Positions 8,814-17,919 of a DNA stretch of 20,944 nt are shown here, piece after piece. The stretch comes from Stentor coeruleus (Eukaryota; Ciliophora; Heterotrichea; Heterotrichida; Stentoridae). The stretch is from the NCBI GenBank assembly GCA_001970955.1, contig MPUH01001213.1, positions 1 to 20,944 on the forward strand, in the 5' to 3' direction. The notes under the pieces are model-generated. The model was not told the origin of the DNA. It made no database searches and was given only the letters and a program-made list of their open reading frames with translations. Position numbers and translations under genes: made by a program. Within the stretch, counting starts at the first letter, position 1, and every line of letters begins with the position of its first letter.

Positions 8814-10010
8814 ATGCAAATTGTGTTTTTTTATTTATCCTTGGCTCAAGGGTATATAAATCTACCATTGCAGCTAAAAAAAAGCTCTGAGATTTCTGAT
8901 ATAAGGATAAGTAATCAAGTTACAAATGATATCGCCATAGAAAATTATTCATATTCTCAGTTTTATGTGAGTTTAGAAATTGGAACACCAAAGCAAATAA
9001 TTAATTTGCTTGTTGATACTGGATCTCCATGGACTTGGGTTCCAAATATATCTTGCTCACTTCTTAATGCTGAAAATACGTTTGACTCGAGCCAAAGTTC
9101 AACCTACACATCAACAAATGATACATTTACTATAGAATATATAACTGGTAAAGTATCAGGGGTTTTAAGTCAAGATAGTCTAGCCAATGAGAAAATAATA
9201 TCTCATAATCAGCATTTTCTCCTAGTAAATACTGCTGAAAATATGGAATGGCAAGTCCCAGATGGCCACCTGGGACTGTCTTTTACATCAGATTTCCCAG
9301 TTTTTATAGATTCTTTATTATCTCAAGGGGTCATTGACTTTCCTATTTTCTCATTATTCCTTGGAGATACTGAAGATGGCTCAGAACCTACATTGACAAT
9401 AGGTGGTTATGAAATACATAAAATACTAAACCCAAAAAAATATAGAGTCAGTATCTACTCAGATAAAAAATCATGGACTTCTAATTGTACAAGTTTCGGA
9501 TATGGGGATAAAAAATTCACAGTTTCATCAAATGCCACATTTAATACAGCAATCAATGCAATATACATGCCTTATAATAGTCTAACAAAGCTTCAAAGTC
9601 ACATAGCTTCATATGCTGAATGCAAGTATAAATCTAAATTAGAATGTAAATGTAAAGAAAATGATTATTCTGACTTTGATGAATTTAGAATTACTGTTGG
9701 GGGACAAGAATTGTTTGTATCACCTAAGGATTATCTGATTTATGAGAATAATATTTGCTTGCCTCAATTTTTTATGAGTCAAGATGATTTGTGGGTACTT
9801 GGATTACCGATTTTTAAAGGGTATTATGCTGTGCATAATATGCAGGAATATTATATTGATATGTTTAAGCAAACTGAAAGTGAATCACATAGTTCTTTTA
9901 GCTTTTGGTATATTGTTATTGGAGTTGTGATCATTGGGACTATTTCAGTATTTGTGTATTTATGCTGTATAAGCAGAAGTCATGATGAATACGCTATCCT
10001 TAGAAATTAA
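8814..10010 (+). CDS. A1 aspartic protease homologue lacking second catalytic Asp, 398 aa
   Basis: Pepsin-fold protein with a short hydrophobic N-terminus (signal-like, residues 1-13), the first active-site motif VDTGSPWTW (Asp68), a flap Tyr in EYITG, a second-lobe core, and a C-terminal transmembrane helix (about 361-386) followed by a cytoplasmic-side tail ending EYAILRN. The second catalytic motif, FDTGTSA in the next copy, reads FNTAINA here: Asp is replaced by Asn244 and the following Gly by Ala. Pepsin-type catalysis needs both Asp residues, so this copy is probably inactive as a protease, although the frame is intact and the rest of the fold is kept. It may be a binding or regulatory pseudoenzyme, or an early stage of decay. 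Cysteines are largely shared with the neighbouring copies. Stop TAA. Confidence 0.9.
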   Translation: MQIVFFYLSLAQGYINLPLQLKKSSEISDIRISNQVTNDIAIENYSYSQFYVSLEIGTPKQIINLLVDTGSPWTWVPNISCSLLNAENTFDSSQSSTYTSTNDTFTIEYITGKVSGVLSQDSLANEKIISHNQHFLLVNTAENMEWQVPDGHLGLSFTSDFPVFIDSLLSQGVIDFPIFSLFLGDTEDGSEPTLTIGGYEIHKILNPKKYRVSIYSDKKSWTSNCTSFGYGDKKFTVSSNATFNTAINAIYMPYNSLTKLQSHIASYAECKYKSKLECKCKENDYSDFDEFRITVGGQELFVSPKDYLIYENNICLPQFFMSQDDLWVLGLPIFKGYYAVHNMQEYYIDMFKQTESESHSSFSFWYIVIGVVIIGTISVFVYLCCISRSHDEYAILRN

Positions 10011-10335
10011 CATAAGGTTTAGTAGCTTAAAACTTTTAGAATTGTTATTGTTATTAATAAGCTACTATTAAGGCAGTGCTAAAGCTAAAAATAATCTTTT
10101 TATAAATAATGGAGATATTTGTTTAAAAGTATAAGTTTATGATTGCAAGAAATAAGCAGTTATTTTATCAAGTAATTACAGATTTTATTATTTTTTTTTA
10201 ATAATGTATTTGATTTTTTGTATTCTTCAAGGACTTGCATATATTGAAGTTCCTATANATGATTGCAAGAAATAAGCAGTTATTTTATCAAGTAATTATG
10301 TTTTATCTGAACAGATTTTATTATCTTTTTTAATA
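10011..10335. other. Intergenic region with partial duplication of downstream gene start
   Basis: No complete gene. The right half (10139-10257) is a near-copy of 10259-10389, which holds the start of the next protease gene, so a truncated 54-nt copy of that gene's first codons lies at 10204-10257 immediately before an N. The left part is AT-rich without visible features. Confidence 0.7.
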
Positions 10336-10389
10336 ATGTATTTGATTTTTTGTATTCTTCAAGGACTTGCATATATTGAAGTTCCTATA
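10139..10389 (+). repeat. Direct duplication flanking an N (likely assembly join)
   Basis: Copies at 10139-10257 and 10259-10389, separated only by N10258, have the same order and near-identical sequence. The second copy has a 13-base insertion (around 10299-10311), and the homopolymer T run differs (nine T in the first, TC then six T in the second). The position of the N exactly between copies suggests that two contig ends carrying the same locus were joined without merging. Confidence 0.85.
10258..10258. other. Ambiguous base N at probable contig join
   Basis: This is the single N between the two copies of the duplicated segment, probably a placeholder for an unresolved join rather than one unknown base. 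Confidence 0.8.
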
Positions 10390-11538
10390 AAAGCTACAAG
10401 AAATCCAATTTCTAGGATACATAAAGTTGATTTTATAGACAAGTCGAAAGTTCAAAACTATTATTTAATGCAATATTATGCAGAATTTTCTATAGGGACT
10501 CCTCCACAGAACTTAACATTGTTACTTGATACTGGGTCTTCATGGACATGGGTTCCATCAATAAACTGCTCATGTCACGAATCTTATAACCAATTTTCAT
10601 CATCTGATAGTTCAACTTTCACATCTATTAAAGAAGAGCGATCTGTAGAGTATGGTGAAGGTAGTATTCAAGGGATTCTAAGTACAGACACAATCTCAAT
10701 TGGCGCATTTTCTGCTAGAAACATGGCTTTTCTTCTTGTTTCTTCAGATACTGAGCTTGAAGGATTAAAATCAGATGGTCTTTTAGGTTTAGGTCTTAAA
10801 AAGCTCTCTGGCAACTATGAAACATTTATAAAAGCTTTGGTTTCCCAATCTATAATATCCTCACCTATCTTTAGTTTTTTCTTCAGTCAAAGTATTGATT
10901 CTAAAGATAATTACATGACAATAGGAGGCTTTGATGAAGAAAAAACTATTAACAAAACCCGACAAAGAGTAAATATCAACTCTGAAAAAGGATACTGGCT
11001 AAGTGAATTACAATATTTAAAAATCGGTGATTTAAATAAAAGTTTATATAATCAAGTGATTTTCGATACTGGCACCAGTGCAATTTATGGCCCAAAAAGT
11101 ATTATTAATCAAGTGTTAGAAGAGATTATTGAATATAAAAATTGTTATTTTAATGATTTTTATATATGCGAATGCGAGCAAAAAAATATTGAGAAATTTA
11201 AGAATCTAACTTTAAATATTGATGGAAATGAGATTTTGATAAGCCCTAAAAGTTATATTTATTATGAAAATAATTTGTGTTATATAATGATTACAGGATC
11301 AGATTATACGTTTTGGATATTAGGTCAACCAATTTTCCGTGAGTATTATTCTGTGCATTATATGGATGGAGTTTATATTGATTTGTATAGACAAGATAAT
11401 TGGGTTCCGAGTAAAAATGAAGATAATGATATTTATTATGTAGTTTTTGGTATTGTAGTCTTTTTAGCTATTGTGTTTATTTTATGTGGGATTAAAGATG
11501 ATAGAGAGGATCCTGCATATATTAGGATTAGAAATTAG
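10336..11538 (+). CDS. Membrane-anchored A1 (pepsin-type) aspartic protease, 400 aa
   Basis: Endopeptidase of family A1 with both catalytic motifs intact: LLDTGSSWTW (Asp65) and IFDTGTSA (Asp244). The flap is VEYGEGS with its Tyr. The N-terminus is hydrophobic (MYLIFCILQGLAY) and signal-like; a propeptide-like stretch (about 15-45) precedes the mature QYYAEFSIGTP. Near the C-terminus is a membrane helix (about 363-384) and a short tail, REDPAYIRIRN, holding a YIRI motif of YxxPhi type. Expected topology is lumenal/extracellular protease with a cytosolic tail, as in endolysosomal or phagosomal aspartic proteases. Third copy of the array; stop TAG. Its start region is duplicated just upstream around an N, so the true 5' flank is uncertain. 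Confidence 0.95.
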   Translation: MYLIFCILQGLAYIEVPIKATRNPISRIHKVDFIDKSKVQNYYLMQYYAEFSIGTPPQNLTLLLDTGSSWTWVPSINCSCHESYNQFSSSDSSTFTSIKEERSVEYGEGSIQGILSTDTISIGAFSARNMAFLLVSSDTELEGLKSDGLLGLGLKKLSGNYETFIKALVSQSIISSPIFSFFFSQSIDSKDNYMTIGGFDEEKTINKTRQRVNINSEKGYWLSELQYLKIGDLNKSLYNQVIFDTGTSAIYGPKSIINQVLEEIIEYKNCYFNDFYICECEQKNIEKFKNLTLNIDGNEILISPKSYIYYENNLCYIMITGSDYTFWILGQPIFREYYSVHYMDGVYIDLYRQDNWVPSKNEDNDIYYVVFGIVVFLAIVFILCGIKDDREDPAYIRIRN

Positions 11539-11676
11539 GAGATGAATTAAGAGATATAAGGATTATATTTGATTTGCTAATAATTATCTCAATATCCATA
11601 AAAATCCTACTGTCTGCTAACATAAAAGTCTCTTTTAAAAAAAAACTTGTTAAGTCTAATATTAATGGTGTAATAA

Positions 11677-12909
11677 ATGTTTTCAGTCCTTTTACTAATC
11701 TCAATAGTATCAGGTTTAATATCAATACCATTGAAATCCAAGCTCCGTGCTCCAATTCAAGGAAATTTCGGTCAGAGTCTTATATCCCAAGACTCCACAG
11801 TCTTTGATTCATACTCTTTAGAATACTACGCAGATTTTGAACTAGGCACTCCAGGACAAAAAATTGCTATGTTTCTTGATACAGGGTCAACCTGGACTTG
11901 GGCTCCTTCAGTAAACTGTGACTGTCACTCTTCTGAAAACAGATTTAATAGTACTTTAAGCTCAACTTTCGCTGATCTCAACAAGACTGTTGAAATTTAC
12001 TATGAAATCGGATATGCAGGAGGTCAACTTGCTACTGATAAACTGTCAATTGGCGACCTTTCTACTGAAAACATGGCTTTTGTCTTAGTGAATAAAGATA
12101 GTGATGATATGGAATCAGATGGACTTGTGGGCCTTGCATTTAGCGAACTTTCTGATGGATATTCAACATTTATTGAAAACCTTGTATCTCAAGGAGAAAT
12201 TGATGCTCCAATCTTTGCCTTTTATTTCTCAGACAATGAAGTTGAAACTTCTGTGCTAACCCTTGGAGGCTTTGATAGTACTTGGACTGAAGGTAAAACC
12301 AAGCAAACCATAAGCATCAACAAAACTGATGGATATTGGGGATTCAATGTAGACTCCGTATCTTACTCCGGAGAAATCATATCATCAGAAACTCATCAAT
12401 CTATTCTTGACACTGGGACTAGTGCTATTTGTATCCCTAAAAATATCTATCAGAATGTTATAAACTCAATAACTAAAGGCAAAAACTGTGTAGTTATTTA
12501 TGATAACAGTACATCTTGCGAATGTGTTGAAGGCGAATATAATGATTATGAGAAATTATCCATAAAAATTGGCCAAGAAGAATTTTTGATAAACCCAAAG
12601 AATTATTTGTTTTATGAAAATGGGACTTGCAATATCTTACTTAGTGAGTCTAGTGATGAATGGTGGATTATTGGTCAACCAATATTTAGAGAATATTATA
12701 CTGTTCATGATATGAGTGTCCCTAAGATAGATTTATATAAGGTGAGATTAGATTCAAGTAACTTTTTGTGGTATATTGCTGCAGGATGTGCTGCTGCCTT
12801 AATTGTTATAGTGATTATTGTGGCCACTTGTATGTGTGGAAGAAAGGATCCTAAAGCTTATCACAGACTGACTGTTGATGATAATGCGCTTAGAGGGCAT
12901 CAAGCTTAA
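11677..12909 (+). CDS. Membrane-anchored A1 (pepsin-type) aspartic protease, 410 aa
   Basis: Last copy of the array and apparently active: first motif FLDTGSTWTW (Asp68), second ILDTGTSA (Asp245). The flap region reads IYYEIGYAGG, which differs from the YGEGSIQG of the previous copy but keeps an aromatic residue. The signal-like N-terminus is MFSVLLLISIVSG. A membrane helix at about 368-389 is followed by a 21-residue tail containing RKDPKAYHRL, with a YHRL (YxxPhi) motif, longer than in the other copies. Potential N-glycosylation sites (for example NST, NKT) fit a secretory-pathway protein. It lies 138 bp after the previous copy, which suggests tandem duplication. Stop TAA. Codons early in the gene are C-rich; those near the end are G-rich. 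Confidence 0.95.
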   Translation: MFSVLLLISIVSGLISIPLKSKLRAPIQGNFGQSLISQDSTVFDSYSLEYYADFELGTPGQKIAMFLDTGSTWTWAPSVNCDCHSSENRFNSTLSSTFADLNKTVEIYYEIGYAGGQLATDKLSIGDLSTENMAFVLVNKDSDDMESDGLVGLAFSELSDGYSTFIENLVSQGEIDAPIFAFYFSDNEVETSVLTLGGFDSTWTEGKTKQTISINKTDGYWGFNVDSVSYSGEIISSETHQSILDTGTSAICIPKNIYQNVINSITKGKNCVVIYDNSTSCECVEGEYNDYEKLSIKIGQEEFLINPKNYLFYENGTCNILLSESSDEWWIIGQPIFREYYTVHDMSVPKIDLYKVRLDSSNFLWYIAAGCAAALIVIVIIVATCMCGRKDPKAYHRLTVDDNALRGHQA

Positions 12910-13527
12910 GGTTAGATTAAATTTCAGTTTTTTATGTTTGTTGATCTTATGTTTTTAAAAGGTATTAAATATAATACTATGAACTTTTACTCTAGTAATT
13001 AAAATCATTTAGTTATATAATATTATTTAGATAAAATATCTGACTCTTCACTTCAGTTTCTTTGCTCATTTCTATAGTCAATCTAAGATATCTCAAAATT
13101 ATCTACTCTAAGCTTCTTAAAGTTATTAAAAGCTTGTTTTAATTTAATTCTATCTAAAATATATATATATAGTAAATAATGTTATTATATTATCTCTCTC
13201 AACTTAAAAATTTAATACTAAAAACTTTAATTTTAAATCGAACTTAAAAATCACACAATAATTTCATACTATACAACTATAATAAAAATCTGCATTAATC
13301 AATATTTTCTATCATAATAAAAATCACAATTTCCAATCACCTTCTACAAAGTTTATAATCAACAAATTTTCACTTAAAAAATAATTTTCTCAACACTTTA
13401 TTTCATCTTTCTACCCATTCTCAATAATCAATCCTAATCATTTCAATATTTTCCTGCTTCAAAAACTCTTTTAAAATCCTCAAACTTGACTTTTATATAT
13501 AAATCTACTTAACAAATACTATCCTAA
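12910..13527. other. Intergenic region, no gene seen
   Basis: This is 618 bp of AT-rich DNA with a short TA run near 13160-13171. From about 13250 to 13527 the + strand is C-rich and G-poor (13441-13500 has about 12 C and 2 G), matching the 5' flank pattern of + genes. No ORF or RNA gene is recognised. Confidence 0.5.
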
Positions 13528-15433
13528 ATGGTTGATTTAACAATGATCTCTTACATTGCCCTTGCACCACTATCTGTTATCTGTGAGGCTATGCTATTAT
13601 ACGGGTTTATCAGGCTTCGACAAATCAGAGAACACCCTGAAATTCTCATTTTTTGGCAATGTTTTTCTCAATTGATTATGGATATACATTGGTTTACAGG
13701 TATAGACTCTGTGAGATCCAGGATGTCAAACTTTTCATGTTGCTTTCTAGGAGCTTTTTGCATATACTTCTACTTTCTCAGTTGGGACTACACCACGTTA
13801 TTATCAATTGAAATCTTTATCAAGATTCAAAAACCTCACGATACTAACTATATAAAAAGAAGAATGTGGTATCATTATATTTCACATTTAACCAGCCTTG
13901 GGATTTTTCTTGGGCTAGTCCTTGGGGGAAATAACAACGGTAAGTCTATAATGTCTACTTGTTTTGTTGAAGCTCGTAGCGTTTATGAACTTGTAGTCAT
14001 GATTCCAGCTTTTATACATTTCCCAATATGTGCTGTTGTGACTGGTTATACATGGTACAATTCTTATGGGACATTTTACTTAAGTTATTTAAAATACCAC
14101 ATGCTTGTGATTGTAGCTTTTTCTATTGGTTGGGTCCCAATAGCTATAGTCCATGGATTAAACTACAATGGTTTTGATATAACAGTCCCAGAATGGTTTG
14201 TTATGGTAAAAATTACTTAGATTGCTGTGTTCTTAGGAGGACCTTCAGGAGCTTTGATATTCATAGCTAGAATGATGCAAAAAGGTTTACTTTCAAAAAT
14301 TATAGACTCGATTTTGCATCCTAAACAATTTTCTGTATAGAATATTTAGAATTCTTTATGTGCAGAATTAAGACCTGAAAAAATTTGTGAAGTCAAAGTT
14401 GGAACTTATGCTGACTTTTTTACTAGTGTCACAGTTAGGGTATTATATAAAAAGGCTATTGCTGATATATTACTTGGGATTTCAAGTGTTATGATAAATT
14501 CAGATAATACGATATTGAAGTAAGGATTATGAAGAGGTCAGGATCATAGAGAATGGAATTTCACATCTTTGGTTAGTGGGTCAGGAAAATTTATAATCAC
14601 CCAATACAACATTGCAGAGTATGAAAAAATTATGAGGCATTCAGGAATGAATTATGAAGATATTTATCAGTATTGTTTATAAAGATCTCTAAATGCTTCC
14701 GAAAATTTTTTTGACATTGAAACAAGATGTAAATGTATTGGAGGTAGAAGTGGAGCATTTTTTTATTATACTTCTGATAATGAGTTTATATTAAAAACAG
14801 TTACTGAGGAAGAATTAGCTGTATTAAAACGAATGATAAAAGATTACTCAGATAGGATAACATCTCCTAAATACTCTTACTTAGCCAAAATTTTCGGAGC
14901 CTACAAAATAAAAACAGAACAATCAAAACCTATTCGGGTAATCTTAATGGAAAACCTATCATCAAGACTAGAATCCCCATTAATTTTCGATATGAAAGGT
15001 AGTAAACTTGACAGAAGGGTCACAAAAACTTTATATCATGATGCAGATTGTATGCCAAGAAATAAAGTTTATAAAGATGTAGATTTTTTAAATGTCATAC
15101 AAAATTTTCAACTTGATGGTGTTGAATTACCTGATTTAATCAAATGTATAAAACTTGATACAAAATTATTGGAAAAATATTCAATAATGGACTATTCTTT
15201 ACTGTTATTATTAGAAGAACGAACTTTTCTTAAAGGAAGTATTATTCAAGGGACTAATTATTTTAAGTTTNGATTTCCTACAAACTTTTAATATGAAAAA
15301 AAAAATCGAGCAAGGATATAAAGTTTTGAAGATCAATAAAACAGATGAATTATCGGCTATTTCTCCTAAACCTTATAGAAAACGCTTTATGAAATTTGTG
15401 AAGCAAGTTTTTAGAATTGCCAAAATTAATTAA
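13528..15433 (+). CDS. GPCR-PIPK fusion: 7TM receptor with C-terminal phosphatidylinositol-phosphate kinase
   Basis: Rebuilt as 13528-14205, 14221-14334, 14350-14519, 14535-14669 and 14685-15433, with N15271 breaking the frame; omitting the N gives about 614 aa. Residues 1-245 are a seven-helix receptor (TM1 about 5-30 to TM7 about 222-243, the last crossing intron 1), with Cys71/72 at the top of TM3 and Cys145 in the second outer loop as a likely GPCR disulfide. Residues ~310-614 are a PIPK: GGRSGAFFYYT G-loop (385-395), FILKT with Lys403, IFDMKGSK (Asp468), SIMDYSLL (532-538), and after the N a DFLQ segment and KKKIEQGYK. PIPKs phosphorylate phosphatidylinositol phosphates. The architecture is that of Dictyostelium RpkA and oomycete GPCR-PIPKs, so receptor-controlled phosphoinositide synthesis is the likely role. 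Ligand unknown. Stop TAA. Confidence 0.92.
14206..14220 (+). other. 15-nt intron 1 of GPCR-PIPK gene (phase 0)
   Basis: The sequence gtaaaaattacttag has TA at 9-10. Retention ends the protein at an in-frame TAG inside TM7; removal continues TM7 with IAVFLGGPSGALIFIA. Confidence 0.93.
14335..14349 (+). other. 15-nt intron 2 of GPCR-PIPK gene (phase 0)
   Basis: The sequence gtatagaatatttag has TA at 9-10 and contains in-frame TAGs. Removal joins HPKQFS to NSLCAEL in frame. Confidence 0.92.
14520..14534 (+). other. 15-nt intron 3 of GPCR-PIPK gene (phase 2)
   Basis: The sequence gtaaggattatgaag has TA at 9-10. Retention gives an in-frame TAA; removal yields TILKGQDHREW in frame. Confidence 0.9.
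14670..14684 (+). other. 15-nt intron 4 of GPCR-PIPK gene (phase 2)
   Basis: The sequence gtattgtttataaag has TA at 9-10. Retention gives an in-frame TAA; removal joins EDIYQ to SLNASENFF and leads into the kinase G-loop. Confidence 0.9.
15271..15271. other. Ambiguous base N breaking the PIPK frame
   Basis: Before the N the frame reads GTNYFKF; after it, the next frame reads DFLQTFN and continues with typical PIPK C-terminal sequence to a TAA at 15431-15433. The true insert is therefore probably 0 or 3 bases (a multiple of three), and the N is a placeholder. Confidence 0.85.
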
Positions 15434-15761
15434 ATAGATAATGCTAATATAAACTAATTATATGAAAGGATAAATCAAATCTAAAACTGAATATTAAAAG
15501 GTGAATTTAGAATGTATATGCAAATTTAGGATACTATTATATATATTGCTAACATATTAATATTTGTTTATACTATAATTGTATTATTTTTTTATTTGTA
15601 TACTAGATATGTATAAAAATATGGTAAATCTTTATTTAATATAATATAATAATTTAATTTATCTTGGATAATTACATCCTATTTTAGATGTAAGAAGAAT
15701 TATTGTTATTATTAATCAGTATTCAAATACTGAATAATTTAGTAATTAGAAGTTTAACAAA
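15434..15761. other. Intergenic region, no gene seen
   Basis: This is 328 bp of very AT-rich DNA between co-oriented genes, with only short dispersed TA/ATAT runs. No ORF, RNA gene or clear regulatory motif is visible. Confidence 0.5.
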
Positions 15762-17756
15762 ATGGTAGAGCATATTTCTCATTTAATCTTAACGGTATTG
15801 TATAACTCGATACTATTCTTTGTGTGCCTGTCTATATTTTTTTTGTATAGAGCTGCAAGAGCAAAGCCAGGAACAACATTTTCCGAAATTGAGACATCAT
15901 CATTAGATTCAATCCGACGACTCTTAACAATAGACGACACTGAATTAGCAAGTTATATCCATCTAGAAGGTTATCTCTATTTAAATTTCATCAAAAATTC
16001 TGGTTTCTTTCTTCTATCTAGCTCTCTAATCACAACTCTAACCTTAATCCCTTTATACGCAAATCTTGATCTTTCACCCAGTACTTCTTTATCCCATCTC
16101 TCTATAGCAACTCAAGATCCTTCAACCCATAATTTAACAGTTCCAGCTTTATGTGCTTTTCTTTTAGCTTTCAGTACATATTGGCTTTTGTATTCTTATT
16201 TTATCCTCCCAAGATCACATCCAAGTTTGTTTCCCTCAGTAATTTTTATATAGGAAAAAGCGATTTCTTCATTAGTCATTTCTTCATGTACTGCATATTT
16301 TGAAGGACTTGATAGAGAAATTCCTAGTAAATTTGTTGGGAATTATATAAAAGGGGTTATTGGAGAGAAGATGGCTGGGAAAGTTTTAGCTGTTAAAGGA
16401 TATCCGGATTTTCGCAAGCTTATGACCCTTGTAGATAAGAAGAATGAAGCGCTTTATGCGTTAGAAAAATTTGAAATGACAGAGAAATATAGGAAAAATA
16501 GGTGCTGGTCTTGGGGGAAATTGGATAAGTCAATGTGGATTAAAAAAATTAGTGATTTAAACCAGGAAATTGATGATGAGGTAATAGAATGTGTTGAAAA
16601 AAATATAGGATATGGGTTTATTTATTGTAGCGATATTGAAACTGTGAATGAAATTATTAAAAATGCATATAAAGATGAAATGGTAGTTAGTCAGGCTGCG
16701 AATGAAACTGATATTATATGGGAGAATATGAGTGAACATAAAGGACTTTCTATGTTTAAAAGGATTTTAACGAATAGTTTTTTTGTTTTGCTATTTTTGG
16801 TATTATTAACTCCATTAACTCTGTCAAGCCTTATATCTCAGTTAGTTGAAGATTTAGATTTTGATTTAACTTTTGCTTCGCAATCAATATCATCTATAGC
16901 CTTAAGCTTGTTTCAGTATATATTAGTCCCTCATTCTATAAGAATTCTAACAAATCAAGAACAGCATATGCTGAAATCAGAACAAGCTTCAAGTCGTATC
17001 TTTAAAGCTTTAGCTTACACTCTAATGAATATTATTCTCTTCCCTCTAATCGGTTCAGTAACACTTACAGTCTTTATACAGAAAATCTTAAACAGTGAAA
17101 TTTATACATGGTCTACCCTTCTTTCAGAAAACATCAGTAAAGTTGGTGATTTTTTCGTTAGTTTTATAATATCTATGGCTTTTGTATCTAATTCCTTAGA
17201 TATAATGGCTTTTAGTAGTTACATTCTTGGTAAAGTTTCAGAATGGAAAGCAGCAACTTTTCAAGAAGAACTTAAAGCAGCCCTTGCCCCATCTTTTGAT
17301 TTCGCCCATGAGTACTCAAAAATACTCACAGTTTTTGCTGTATCTTTGATTTTTTCAGTTTCTAATCCTGTTATTCTTCCTTTTGGCGTATTGTATTTAT
17401 TTATAAAATATTGGGTTGACAAATATAATCTGCTTTTTGCTTATAGAATTGATGCTAATGAGGTTTTAACTACACAAAAAACGGTGATTGTGTGCTTGAT
17501 TATGATAAGTGCTTTGTTTCAAAGTGTGAATTCTGGGTTGTTTATTGTGGCTGGAACATCAATTATGGTATGGTTAGGAGGTATTTTAAGTGCATTTTCT
17601 GTTTTAACAGTAGTTTTTGGTGTTCTAGTGTTTAAATACTGGAATACTGTGAAAGGAATTAATTTCGCTCATTGTTGGAGTTTGAAATATGATTTTACAT
17701 ATAAATACACACATCCTTGTGAATGTTTTATTCAAAACTATAGAGTAATTGTATGA
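15762..17756 (+). CDS. OSCA/TMEM63 (CSC1-like) mechanosensitive cation channel, 659 aa
   Basis: Joined from 15762-16238 and 16254-17756. Members are osmotic/stretch-gated, Ca2+-permeable channels of the TMEM16-related superfamily, usually plasma-membrane or endomembrane. Order: TM0 (about 6-29); an N-terminal segment with the GYLYLNFIKNSGFF block before TM1 (about 80-100); TM2 (about 127-148); a long cytosolic domain (about 160-330, starting EKAISSLVISS and including GKVLAVKGYPDFRKL); then a membrane core from about 333. The core shows family hallmarks: FDFAHEYSKILTVFAVSLIF, then SNPVILPFGVLYLFIKYWVDKYNLLFAYR. At 659 aa it is somewhat shorter than many homologues (700-800), mostly at the C-terminus. 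Without splicing the gene would look like two ORFs. Stop TGA. A mechanosensor fits a contractile heterotrich, but that link is speculative. Confidence 0.92.
16239..16253 (+). other. 15-nt intron in OSCA/TMEM63 gene (phase 0)
   Basis: The sequence gtaatttttatatag has TA at 9-10 and an in-frame TAG if retained. Removal joins FPS to EKAISSL and unites the two halves of the channel. Confidence 0.93.
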
Positions 17757-17919
17757 AATAGTTAATTTCTTATCTTTAAAATTGCAATACATTTTTTATA
17801 TAGTTATGCTTATAATTCTTACACTTAATTCATGATTTATCAATCTTATTATTAAAATCTAACATAATTCTGTATAAACTAAATATTTAAATCCTAATAT
17901 TGTGTTTCGAAATCCTAAA
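17757..17919. other. Short intergenic region between convergent genes
   Basis: This 163-bp AT-rich region separates the stop of the OSCA gene (+) from the stop of the phosphatidylserine synthase gene (-). It must hold both 3' ends. No hairpin or other feature is recognised. Confidence 0.45.

Noticed and set aside
11528-11807. Short ORFs on both strands at the start of the last protease gene
   Set aside because: They overlap the signal peptide region of the protease in other frames and have no protein-like features.
14737-14751. Possible 15-nt intron (gtaaatgtattggag) before the PIPK G-loop
   Set aside because: It lacks the TA at 9-10 and contains no in-frame stop, and removing it would delete part of the GGRSGAFF loop that matches the family.
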